Notes under the pieces: generated by a model
Told to the model about the DNA's origin: nothing
Databases searched by the model: none
What the model saw: only the letters and a program-made list of their open reading frames with translations
Shown here: in pieces, positions 1 to 5,756 of the stretch
Layout: each line of letters begins with the position of its first letter
How positions within the stretch are numbered: position 1 is the stretch's first letter
DNA from: an uncultured bacterium
GTDB lineage: Bacteria > Planctomycetota > UBA1135 > GCA-002686595
Reading direction: 5' to 3'
DNA length: 7,150 nt
NCBI GenBank assembly: GCA_913058555.1
Contig: CAJXRJ010000395.1
Coordinates: 1-7,150 of the forward strand
Position numbers and translations under genes: made by a program

Positions 1-272
1 CCACTGTGCCGGAACGGCTAGGGAAAGAGCGAACCCAAAGAGAGAGGCCAAGTCGCTTGATTTTCTTCCGGTTTACGGGAACCCACCGGACCTACCCGAG
101 TGGCGCGGGGGCGAGGTCCGGCGCCCTTTGTCTTCTTGGTCGAGAATCGGAGATTGATTGGCCCGGAACCGGCCCCCTGCTGTTCCAGGCAAGTCGAGCG
201 CACCTGCGCGGGGAAGTGGTTCACCGCCCACGTCGCAGCCCAGTGCCCGTTAGCCAAGACTCTTGCCACCCC
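1..272. other. Leader region upstream of gene 1, no gene recognised
   Basis: The gene 1 reading frame stays open through this stretch (from 6), but the translation is rich in Arg, Pro and Gly with no recognisable motif. A clear signal peptide begins only at the ATG at 273. I see no convincing -35/-10 pair. The one structured element is the stem-loop at 86-121. The region is best read as the 3' end of an upstream intergenic spacer plus the 5' leader of gene 1. Confidence 0.6.
86..121 (+). terminator. Stem-loop with T-rich tail, possible terminator of an off-window gene
   Basis: CCGGACCT (86-93) pairs perfectly with AGGTCCGG (114-121). The 20-nt interior can form a second short CCCG/CGGG stem. 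The downstream strand CGCCCTTTGTCTTCTT is pyrimidine-rich with several Ts, as in an imperfect intrinsic terminator. It could instead be a structure in the 5' leader of gene 1. The pairing is seen directly and the function is inferred. Confidence 0.4.
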
Positions 273-1688
273 ATGACCATGACTCGCCCCTTGATCTCCA
301 AGAGCTTCCAGCTCCTCCCCGCGGCCCTCGCCGTCTCGCTCGCTCCTTTCGCCTCCGCACAAACAGCGCTCGACCCCGGGATCAGCTCCGCCGAGCGGAT
401 CCCGGGCACGATCAGGGACGCCGGTACCTTTCACGTGGCCACGGGCACGTGGACCCGCAGCATCCCCTCTGTGGCGAGCTTCGGGCAGCTCGACAACATC
501 TACAGCAATACCGCGGCGGCCATTTACTACTACCCCGCCATGGGCCCTGTCGGCGCCGCAGCCCTGGGGCAGGTGATCGATGAGGGCGTGATCCCCAGCA
601 CGACCAACCCCAGCACTTTTGCGCTGGGGGGGGCGACTCAGAACCTGAACCACGTCACGGGCCTCGATATCGGCTACTGCGACTTTGAGGTCGTGGCCGC
701 ATCGGCGGGCTGGACCTTCTCGTTCTACGAGTCTTACGCCCCTTGCACCTTCCCGCCACCGGCCCCTGTCGGGACCGTGACGGTGTCGGGCCTGCCGAGC
801 AACGGGTGCTGGTTCCTGAACCTCGACCTCGTGGGATCGTCCCAGGACTTCACCATCGCCGGGGACGGCGGGGCGGGGGCTTTCCCGACCTTCGGAATCG
901 GATTCGAATATAGCGGCACGGGAACGCAGGACGCTGGTGTCTTCATCGCCGGCGATCCGGCAGATACCGACACGGGCTTCGCGGCCGGGGCTCCTCCGAC
1001 GGGCTCGAACACCTACTACGGTGAAGTGGGCGCCTGCGGCGGCGGAGTTGGGACCGGCTATCAGAACGTCGACTTCTACTGGGTCGAAGACACCTTCAGC
1101 GTCGGCGGCCTTGGGGCCGGCTCCGCCTGCTACTTCTTCGGTGGATACGTCAACGGCCCGGCCTGCTCGGGACCCGGCGGAACGCCCTACAGCGGCTTCT
1201 TCCTCGAGATGTCAGACAGCGGCGTCTCGGCCCTCGGCACGATCAGCCAGTCGAGCTGCGTGGGCGCAAGCAACAACACGGGGGCCCCGGGGGTCCTCGA
1301 CGTCGTCGGTAGTGCCAGCACCACCGCCAACAACGCGATCCTCAGGGCCTCGGGCCTGCCCACCAACCAGATGGGCCTCTTCATCGCCGGCCTCGCACCG
1401 GCGGCCCCCGGCGCGATCAACTCCGGCAACGGCTACGTCTGCATCGACCCCTCAACCTTGGGCGGCCTCGGCCGCTTCAACGGCGCGAACCAGATGAAGA
1501 ACTCCGGCCCGAACGGAGTCTTCATCTTGGACACCAACGCCGGCGAATGGAATCTCGCGTCCATCCCAACCTCCAGCAATTCCTACGCCGCCCTTTCCGG
1601 CCTCACCTCTTACTTCTCAGCCTGGCACCGCGAACAAGTCGGCGCGGGCTACAACTTCACCGGTGCCGCATCGGTGACCTGGCAGTGA
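273..1688 (+). CDS. Secreted protein with divergent planctomycete-type C-terminal module (gene 1)
   Basis: This gene encodes 471 aa. The start at 273 was chosen because it directly precedes a Sec signal peptide: an N-terminal Arg/Lys segment, a hydrophobic core around residues 14-26, and an ASA-Q cleavage site near 29/30. A second in-frame ATG at 279 would fit equally well. No Shine-Dalgarno motif is visible. Residues 30 to about 320 are Gly/Ser/Ala-rich, probably all-beta, and contain GYCDF at 134-138. I do not recognise this domain, and it does not resemble the N-terminal domains of the next three genes. Residues about 327-471 are a divergent copy of the module in genes 2-4: Cys329, NNTG, LRASGLP, Cys390, GRFNGANQ at 400-407, FSAWHRE, NFTG, and a C-terminal Gln. 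The mature protein has eight Cys, so full disulfide pairing is possible. The likely location is extracellular or cell surface, with unknown function. Two hairpins just after the stop suggest monocistronic transcription. Confidence 0.85.
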   Translation: MTMTRPLISKSFQLLPAALAVSLAPFASAQTALDPGISSAERIPGTIRDAGTFHVATGTWTRSIPSVASFGQLDNIYSNTAAAIYYYPAMGPVGAAALGQVIDEGVIPSTTNPSTFALGGATQNLNHVTGLDIGYCDFEVVAASAGWTFSFYESYAPCTFPPPAPVGTVTVSGLPSNGCWFLNLDLVGSSQDFTIAGDGGAGAFPTFGIGFEYSGTGTQDAGVFIAGDPADTDTGFAAGAPPTGSNTYYGEVGACGGGVGTGYQNVDFYWVEDTFSVGGLGAGSACYFFGGYVNGPACSGPGGTPYSGFFLEMSDSGVSALGTISQSSCVGASNNTGAPGVLDVVGSASTTANNAILRASGLPTNQMGLFIAGLAPAAPGAINSGNGYVCIDPSTLGGLGRFNGANQMKNSGPNGVFILDTNAGEWNLASIPTSSNSYAALSGLTSYFSAWHREQVGAGYNFTGAASVTWQ

Positions 1689-1700
1689 TGGAGTAGCTCG

Positions 1701-1718
1701 CTCGAAGGCGTCTTCGAG
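1701..1718 (+). terminator. Short perfect hairpin after gene 1
   Basis: CTCGAAG (1701-1707), loop GCGT, CTTCGAG (1712-1718): a perfect 7-bp stem beginning 12 nt after the gene 1 stop, followed by TTGAG. The tail is weak. It probably acts with the larger hairpin at 1733-1781 as a tandem 3'-end structure. Confidence 0.4.
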
Positions 1719-1732
1719 TTGAGCGGCAATGG

Positions 1733-1781
1733 CAGCCGCCCGGTCGGCCAGAGCTCAGGCTCTGGCCCGATCGGGCGGCTG
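1733..1781 (+). terminator. Strong long hairpin, likely terminator of gene 1
   Basis: The left arm is 1733-1753, the loop CTCAGG is 1754-1759, and the right arm is 1760-1781. The roughly 21-bp GC-rich stem has one bulged C and one G-U wobble, and is followed by TTTCAA. It lies 44 nt downstream of the gene 1 stop. The tail is short for a classical intrinsic terminator, but the stem is the longest imperfect one in the window. It could work in both directions for a minus-strand gene ending at 1863. Confidence 0.6.
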
Positions 1782-1862
1782 TTTCAATGGATGAAAGATG
1801 GCCGGAGGGCCATGCCATCCGAGGGGTGCGCTGGGGTCTTGGATGCGCACTCTTGGCCTTCC

Positions 1863-2051
1863 TCAAGAACGCCCCTCCGCCGGTCGTCGACCATCGAGTT
1901 CCTTGAGCGACAGTGACAGCTCTGCATACCGTTCCGATGGCATCGACCGTTCGTTGAGCACGAGTGCCGCTGCTTCGAGGGCGGCTTCAGTGAGTCTCGG
2001 ACGGAAGCTAGGTCGTTCGCTTGGGTGTAGGCGGCGACTGGGCGCGCTGCG
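1863..2051 (-). pseudogene. Possible minus-strand gene remnant (62 codons, no clear start)
   Basis: Read on the minus strand from 2051 to the TGA at 1865-1863, this frame gives 62 residues. The last 40 or so look like real helical protein: after RPRLTEAALEAAALVLNERS comes a Met-containing segment with ERYAEL and SLKELDGR. Upstream, the same frame is blocked by a TAA at 2054-2052, beyond which it is open again to at least 2240. I see no good start codon or ribosome site. It may be the 3' end of a decayed convergent gene sharing the hairpin at 1733-1781, or chance. No family is recognised. Confidence 0.2.
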
Positions 2052-2243
2052 TTATCTCAGGCTCCGAGGTGAAGGCGCCGGAGCGTGGCTGCCCTCCGAT
2101 TGCGTACCAAAGCAGCCGCTTGCTGGCGCCTTCATGGCAAGGAAGGACGCAGGGAAAGAGAGGAGTACTTCGAGACAGGCTGAACCCATCGGCACGGATC
2201 GATTGCCTTCATGCGTGAGCACCCGTGTTTCTTGAGAAGCGCC

Positions 2244-2273
2244 GAATCAGTCAGCCCGAAAAGTGGCTGATTC
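2244..2273 (+). promoter_or_regulatory. Hairpin in the gene 2 leader
   Basis: GAATCAG (2244-2250) plus CC (2255-2256) pair with GGCTGATTC (2265-2273), leaving a 4-nt bulge that is a repeat of TCAG. The loop is CGAAAAGT and the downstream sequence is TCTTTGAG. The hairpin ends 59 nt before the gene 2 ATG. It could terminate upstream read-through, or act as an attenuator or mRNA stabiliser in the 5' leader. Only the structure is visible. Confidence 0.35.
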
Positions 2274-2332
2274 TCTTTGAGAGTCTCCGCCGGCGCCTCG
2301 TTCAACATTCCTTCAAATCCCGTCCTACAAGA

Positions 2333-3403
2333 ATGAAAGTCTCGCCAATCCAGTTCCTCGCTCTGTGTCTCACGACTTCTGCAGCAGCGGCGCAGACCTG
2401 TGACCTGACGCAGTCCGTCAACCAGCCCTTTGAGGCTCCGGCCATCTCCACCCCGGATCCGATCAACTCTCTGCCTTGCTGGACCGCGTCCTCCGGCTGC
2501 ACGGCTCAAAATGGAGATTGCGGCGTGGGTTTCCAGTGGGCTGAACTCGACTCGAGGCAAAGCACAAGCGCTGAGTTCATGTGGCGCGACATGCCGACTG
2601 CCGAGCGGACCGCGTTCGACTTGAACTACGACATCACCGTTTCCGGGACCGAATTGGCGTACTTCGTCATCTACTGCTCCGCTGGTGCCCCCCTCGTCAC
2701 GATGCAGTTCGACACCGCTGCTGGCCAAGTGCAGGTGATTGGCCAGTCGAGTCTGGTCCAGCCCCTGGTGAACTGCGCCGCAGTCCAGGTCACGGGTACA
2801 AGCGGCGGCCAAGTGGTTGTCACCTACGCTGGCGTCCAGCTTGCCTCGTACGGCTGGAATGGGGCCAACTGCCCCGAGGCCAATAGGTTCGAGTGGTCCG
2901 GGAACCCCGGGAAGGGGGAGGACGGTGTCGTGATGACCGTAGATAACGTCACCACCGCTGTACTGGCACCCCCGACGCTTGGAACCTTGTACTGCATGGC
3001 CAACCCGAACTCCCTGGGAAGCGTCGCCCTGATCAGCGCCACTGGATCCGTCGTGGCTGCTTCCAACAACGTCACGCTCAATGCCTCGGGCATTCTACCG
3101 AACAGTTTCTGCCTCTTCATCGTGAGCCCGATGCAGGCGCAAACCAACAACCCGGGTGGCTCGAGCGGCAACCTCTGCGTTGGCGGTCAGGTTGGTCGTT
3201 ACGTGGGTCCCGGGCAGATCCAGCAAACCGGCGCTGCCGGTACTGCTGCCCTTGCGATCGACCTCACTAACACTCCCACGCCGACAGGCTTCGTGTCCAT
3301 TCAGTCTGGCCAGACCTGGAACTTCCAGGCCTGGTACCGTGACATGAGTCCGATCGGTCCCACGACCAACTTCACCCAAGGTCTCGAGATCACGTTCCAG
3401 TGA
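2333..3403 (+). CDS. Secreted Cys-rich beta-domain protein with shared C-terminal module (gene 2)
   Basis: This gene encodes 356 aa. The frame is open from 2225, but the ATG at 2333 was chosen because a signal peptide starts there: Lys2, a hydrophobic stretch, and SAAAA-Q with cleavage after residue 20, giving a mature N-terminus Q21-T-C23-D-L. No clear Shine-Dalgarno precedes it. Residues 23 to about 215 form an N-terminal domain with six further Cys, a CSAG motif also present in gene 4, and a TVDN strand matching the VDN/YDN strand of genes 3 and 4. A jelly-roll, lectin-like fold is inferred. Residues 220-356 are the shared module: YC at 220-221, NPGGSSGNLC ending at Cys282, GRYVGPGQ at 288-295, then TWNFQAWYRD, and a final LEITFQ. 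Position 12 (Cys) is in the signal peptide, so this is not a lipoprotein. The mature protein has ten Cys. It is probably exported and disulfide-stabilised. Function is unknown. Confidence 0.88.
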   Translation: MKVSPIQFLALCLTTSAAAAQTCDLTQSVNQPFEAPAISTPDPINSLPCWTASSGCTAQNGDCGVGFQWAELDSRQSTSAEFMWRDMPTAERTAFDLNYDITVSGTELAYFVIYCSAGAPLVTMQFDTAAGQVQVIGQSSLVQPLVNCAAVQVTGTSGGQVVVTYAGVQLASYGWNGANCPEANRFEWSGNPGKGEDGVVMTVDNVTTAVLAPPTLGTLYCMANPNSLGSVALISATGSVVAASNNVTLNASGILPNSFCLFIVSPMQAQTNNPGGSSGNLCVGGQVGRYVGPGQIQQTGAAGTAALAIDLTNTPTPTGFVSIQSGQTWNFQAWYRDMSPIGPTTNFTQGLEITFQ

Positions 3404-3441
3404 TGGAGCCCGTCTGAGCCCGAGCTTGGAGCCCATTAGCA

Positions 3442-3470
3442 CGCCGGGATCTCACTACGAGGTCGCGGCG
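3442..3470 (+). terminator. Hairpin after gene 2, candidate terminator
   Basis: CGCCG (3442-3446) pairs with CGGCG (3466-3470). After a G-G mismatch, GATCTC (3448-3453) pairs with GAGGTC (3459-3464) through one wobble, with loop ACTAC. The tail CGCTTTCCTTT is pyrimidine-rich. It starts 39 nt after the stop codon. The arrangement fits an imperfect intrinsic terminator. Confidence 0.45.
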
Positions 3471-3571
3471 CGCTTTCCTTTCTGCAGTGGATCGAATGAC
3501 GCTGTTCCATCCATGGTCAGGGTGCCACTCGCATCCAACGTTCTGGCGACACCGACCACCTTGCGTTGCTA
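3455..3571 (-). pseudogene. Possible minus-strand coding remnant next to gene 2
   Basis: On the minus strand, the frame closing at TAG 3457-3455 gives about 38 residues that look protein-like, including VVGVARTLDASGTLTMDGTA. It is preceded in frame by a TAG at about 3574-3572, beyond which the same frame is open to 3844. No start codon with a ribosome site is visible. It may be an interrupted convergent gene or chance. No family is recognised. Confidence 0.15.
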
Positions 3572-3995
3572 CGCATGGGGAGGCTGGACCTCGGCCAGTA
3601 CGGGCAAGCGTCCAAGTCGGATGTTGCCCAGTGCCGCCGTTCTTCGTGCAAGGCCGCGCTGTTCCATTGACGGGCCGATCCAGCCAGGTCGGTTCAGGTA
3701 GTTGCTTCTTCTGATCGGCGAAAGGGTGCGTTCTCGGGCGGATGGCAGTGGATCCGACAGGCCGTCGAGGTCGTGGGCATCGGCGCGAGCAAAGGGCCGT
3801 GATGGACAAGCCACCTCACGCACGCTTCCACGTGAATAGAGCAACGCTCGAGGCGCCGCGCAGGACTCCTGACTGAAGCGTGGACAGGTGACTTGCCTTT
3901 TGCATCCCGCTGAAGGCGCCTGGCCCGCGCCGTGCGAACGCCCTTGACGGGGAACCCTGACGAGGGCGGTTCGCGAGTCACTTCTCTTTTATCTG

Positions 3996-5087
3996 ATGTC
4001 TAGAATCTTCTTGGCAGCGGCCCTCACTTTGGGGACCGCTGGCCTTTCGTCCGCACAGCAGTGCGATCTTATCCTCGACGACTTTTCCGCCACCGTCGGC
4101 ACCCTTCCGGTGACCTCGTCCCCAGGCTGGAACGAGGTCGGCGGCCCCGGGGCGATGATTGGCCCGGGCCCGATCGACGGGCAAGCGGTGCTGATGAGCG
4201 CGATCAGCTCTGGCTCCGCATCTCGCACGCTACCGGCGACGGCGACGAACCACTTTCGCCTTTCCTTTGACATCAAGACAACGGATGCGCTCGCGTCGTT
4301 CAAGATGCGTACCCAGGGAGGCCTCGCGTTCTCTAGCTTGATCATCGGATCGCAAACCGGATACCCCGCTGACTATGCGGTGTCGAGCAACGCGCAAGCG
4401 GCGCAGGCTTTCCTTCCGGTTGGGCAGGTCATCGGGCTTGAGTACCAGGTCAATGTTGGCGTTTCCTACAGCTTGTTCGTGAACGGCGTGGCGCTGCTCA
4501 TTAACGAGCCGTGGCCCGTGGGCGCTTCGGCGTCAGCGGGGGATCCAACCGTCGGAACGCTGCCCTTCATGTCAGATCCCACGGTGGGTACGCTGCCATC
4601 GCCGCCGCCCCCTGGGACGATCTATGTGGACAACTTCTGCATGGGGCAGAGCATTGGCCAGGCCTACTGCGCTGTGAACGCGAACTCCACGGGCGTGCCG
4701 GCTGCGATCAGTGCCGCTGGTTCCGAAGCGGTGTCCGCCAATGCCGTTGTCCTTCGCATGGAGAACCTCCCTGCGAACAGCTATGGCTACTTCATGGTGA
4801 GCCAGGGGCAGGGCTTTGCTGCCAACCCAGGTGGTTCGCAGGGCAACCTTTGTATCGGTGGTGCGCCCATTGGCCGCTACGTCGGTCCAGGCCAGGCGCA
4901 GACTTCTGGAAGCCAAGGGGTCATCACGCTGGCCATCGACCTTGCGAGCACGCCGCAGCCCGGCGGATTCGTGGCCATCGGTGCCGGTGAGACCTGGAAC
5001 TTCCAGGGCTACTACCGTGACTTCGTGCCCGCTGCTGGCGGCATCGTGACCAACTGGACCGAGGGTCTCGAGATCCAGTTCCAGTAG
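3996..5087 (+). CDS. Secreted jelly-roll-like protein with shared C-terminal module (gene 3)
   Basis: This gene encodes 363 aa. The ATG at 3996 opens directly into a signal peptide (Arg3, a hydrophobic core, LSSA-Q cleavage after residue 20), giving Q21-Q-C23-D-L. The leader is pyrimidine-rich with no Shine-Dalgarno. The N-terminal domain (23 to about 216) contains DDF, GW, ASRTLP, YSLFVNG at 158-164 and IYVDNFC ending at Cys215. The YSLFVNG and VDN strands resemble concanavalin/LamG-type sandwiches. The C-terminal module (224-363) carries YC at 224-225, GNLC ending at Cys286, GRYVGPGQ at 293-300, TWNFQGYYRD and a terminal LEIQFQ. The mature protein has exactly four Cys (23, 215, 225, 286), which fits one disulfide closing each domain. 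An 11-residue repeat (DPTVGTLP twice, from 183 and 194) and a PPPP stretch sit between YSLFVNG and VDN. These are absent from gene 4, its closest paralogue. Probably extracellular. Binding partner unknown. Confidence 0.9.
   Translation: MSRIFLAAALTLGTAGLSSAQQCDLILDDFSATVGTLPVTSSPGWNEVGGPGAMIGPGPIDGQAVLMSAISSGSASRTLPATATNHFRLSFDIKTTDALASFKMRTQGGLAFSSLIIGSQTGYPADYAVSSNAQAAQAFLPVGQVIGLEYQVNVGVSYSLFVNGVALLINEPWPVGASASAGDPTVGTLPFMSDPTVGTLPSPPPPGTIYVDNFCMGQSIGQAYCAVNANSTGVPAAISAAGSEAVSANAVVLRMENLPANSYGYFMVSQGQGFAANPGGSQGNLCIGGAPIGRYVGPGQAQTSGSQGVITLAIDLASTPQPGGFVAIGAGETWNFQGYYRDFVPAAGGIVTNWTEGLEIQFQ
4542..4598 (+). repeat. In-frame 33-bp duplication inside gene 3 (DPTVGTLP twice)
   Basis: Two copies of the octapeptide DPTVGTLP begin at residues 183 (4542) and 194 (4575), an 11-residue period. 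Over the 24 coding bases the copies differ at five positions, all synonymous third-codon changes. A further TVGTLP occurs at residues 33-38 near the mature N-terminus. The insertion sits in a loop before the VDN strand. Confidence 0.8.
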
Positions 5088-5139
5088 GTCCTGGCCCCGC
5101 GGCAGGCGCCTCTTGATCTGAGGAGTCTGGCGCGGGAGA

Positions 5140-5168
5140 GAGCTAGCGAAGCAGTGCTTCGTCAGCTC
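5140..5168 (+). terminator. First hairpin after gene 3
   Basis: GAGCT (5140-5144) pairs with AGCTC (5164-5168). After an A-C mismatch and a G-U pair, CGAAG (5147-5151) pairs with CTTCG (5157-5161) around loop CAGTG. The inner 15 bases are a perfect 7+1+7 inverted repeat. It starts 52 nt after the stop codon and is followed by GTTCATGC. It is probably part of a two-hairpin 3' end with 5174-5204. Confidence 0.4.
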
Positions 5169-5173
5169 GTTCA

Positions 5174-5204
5174 TGCAGCGCCGGGTGCCACGCCTGGCGC
5201 TGCA
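5174..5204 (+). terminator. Second hairpin after gene 3, candidate terminator
   Basis: TGCAGCGCCGGG (5174-5185) pairs with CCTGGCGCTGCA (5193-5204) over 12 bp with one G-U wobble and a 7-nt loop. The downstream strand begins GTTGTGG and lacks a U-run. The stable GC-rich stem and its position 86 nt after gene 3 suggest 3'-end formation or transcript protection. Confidence 0.45.
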
Positions 5205-5417
5205 GTTGTGGGGTCCGTTGAGGCAACTCCGTAGATCGGCGCGGTGCCGGAGCACGAGAACCTTCTCTTGTGGCGTCTGTAGAACGTCAACATGTGGCGG
5301 GCACTCCCGGCTACCGCCTCAGGGGGATCCGGTCGGTTCAGCCGTGACCCGGGGCGGGAGGATTGATCGGGGTGCCAGGTCGATCGGCTCGGCGGTAGGC
5401 GCTGAGTTGTTTAGCCG

Positions 5418-5433
5418 AGCGGCGATCGCCGCT
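5418..5433. promoter_or_regulatory. 16-bp perfect palindrome AGCGGCGATCGCCGCT
   Basis: The sequence equals its own reverse complement over 16 bases and is centred on GCGATCGC. It overlaps the right arm of a 7-bp inverted repeat (5387-5393 with 5414-5420). A palindrome of this length could be an operator for a dimeric regulator, but GC-rich DNA produces some by chance. It lies 324 bp upstream of gene 4. Confidence 0.3.
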
Positions 5434-5493
5434 TGGGCAGAGGCTTCTTCTTTTCGCTTGGCTGCGCGCCGCCTTGCCATCGCCCGTGTGTTG

Positions 5494-5517
5494 TCCCGGG
5501 TCCCGGGTCCCGGGTCC
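5494..5517. repeat. Heptamer tandem repeat (TCCCGGG, 3.4 copies)
   Basis: Three perfect copies of TCCCGGG (5494-5500, 5501-5507, 5508-5514) are followed by a partial TCC (5515-5517). Each unit contains the palindrome CCCGGG. A seven-base period makes this a candidate slippage-prone locus. Confidence 0.85.
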
Positions 5518-5713
5518 TGTGGCTCGACGCCCTTCTGCCGAACAGACGAGGAGATGCTCAAGTCACCATCTCCTGAGCCCCGGAGATTCGCGCCGCGCGA
5601 TCAGTGGGTTCTCGAAGAAGGTGCAACGAGAACAGGCGGGAGGAGACTCACGAATACCGCAACGGCCAGCTGCTGGCTTCGCCTCATTTGGCTCCAGCAA
5701 CGACCTGCGGCAA

Positions 5714-5732
5714 GCAGGCCCATTCTGCCTGC
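5714..5732 (+). promoter_or_regulatory. Hairpin just upstream of gene 4
   Basis: GCAGGC (5714-5719), loop CCATTCT, GCCTGC (5727-5732): a perfect 6-bp stem ending 24 nt before the gene 4 ATG, followed by GTGACCTTCTTCCC. It may lie in the 5' leader and affect translation, or may be incidental. Confidence 0.25.
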
Positions 5733-5756
5733 GTGACCTTCTTCCCAACACTAGAT

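Larger units (their letters stand above)
1689..2332. other. 644-bp spacer between genes 1 and 2
   Basis: No intact gene is recognised on either strand. The spacer contains the two hairpins after gene 1 (1701-1718, 1733-1781), a minus-strand coding-like stretch (1863-2051), and a hairpin in the gene 2 leader (2244-2273). Longer plus-strand open frames such as 1798-2235 translate to Ser/Arg-rich sequence without motifs and look like chance frames in GC-rich DNA. Confidence 0.6.
3404..3995. other. 592-bp spacer between genes 2 and 3
   Basis: No intact gene is recognised. The spacer holds the candidate terminator at 3442-3470 and a minus-strand coding-like stretch (3455-3571). Open frames of 60-140 codons occur on both strands, but they are Arg/Pro-rich and lack motifs. 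The 50 bases before gene 3 contain a T-rich leader (CTTCTCTTTTATCTG) and no purine-rich ribosome site. A TTGACG at 3944 has no matching -10 box. Confidence 0.6.
5088..5756. other. 669-bp spacer between genes 3 and 4
   Basis: No intact gene is recognised. From the left it holds two tandem hairpins (5140-5204), a GCTCGGC/GCCGAGC inverted repeat (5387-5393 with 5414-5420), a 16-bp palindrome (5418-5433), a heptamer tandem repeat (5494-5517) and a hairpin just before gene 4 (5714-5732). The 80-residue minus-strand frame at 5561-5319 is Ala/Arg/Pro-rich with an RRRAAKRKEE stretch. I cannot support it as a gene. Confidence 0.6.

Noticed and set aside
6..272. In-frame N-terminal extension of gene 1 by 89 residues
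   Set aside because: The extension has no motif and would bury a clear signal peptide that starts at 273.
937..1497. 186-residue plus-strand ORF overlapping gene 1
   Set aside because: It is an alternate-frame shadow with low-complexity Arg/Ser/Ala composition inside a well-supported gene.
2225..2332. Upstream start for gene 2
   Set aside because: It would place 36 extra residues before an obvious signal peptide and would translate the leader hairpin.
3921..3935. Sigma-54-like promoter (TGGC-N8-TGC) upstream of gene 3
   Set aside because: The spacing matches, but this is a GC-rich stretch where the pattern is expected by chance, and other consensus bases are missing.
3944..3949. TTGACG as a -35 box for gene 3
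   Set aside because: There is no -10-like sequence at the right distance.
5319..5561. 80-residue minus-strand ORF in spacer 3
   Set aside because: Ala/Arg/Pro-rich, no recognisable family or start context, and it crosses the heptamer repeat.
5604..5756. Upstream start for gene 4
   Set aside because: Same reason: the signal peptide begins at 5757, and the extra 51 residues look non-coding.
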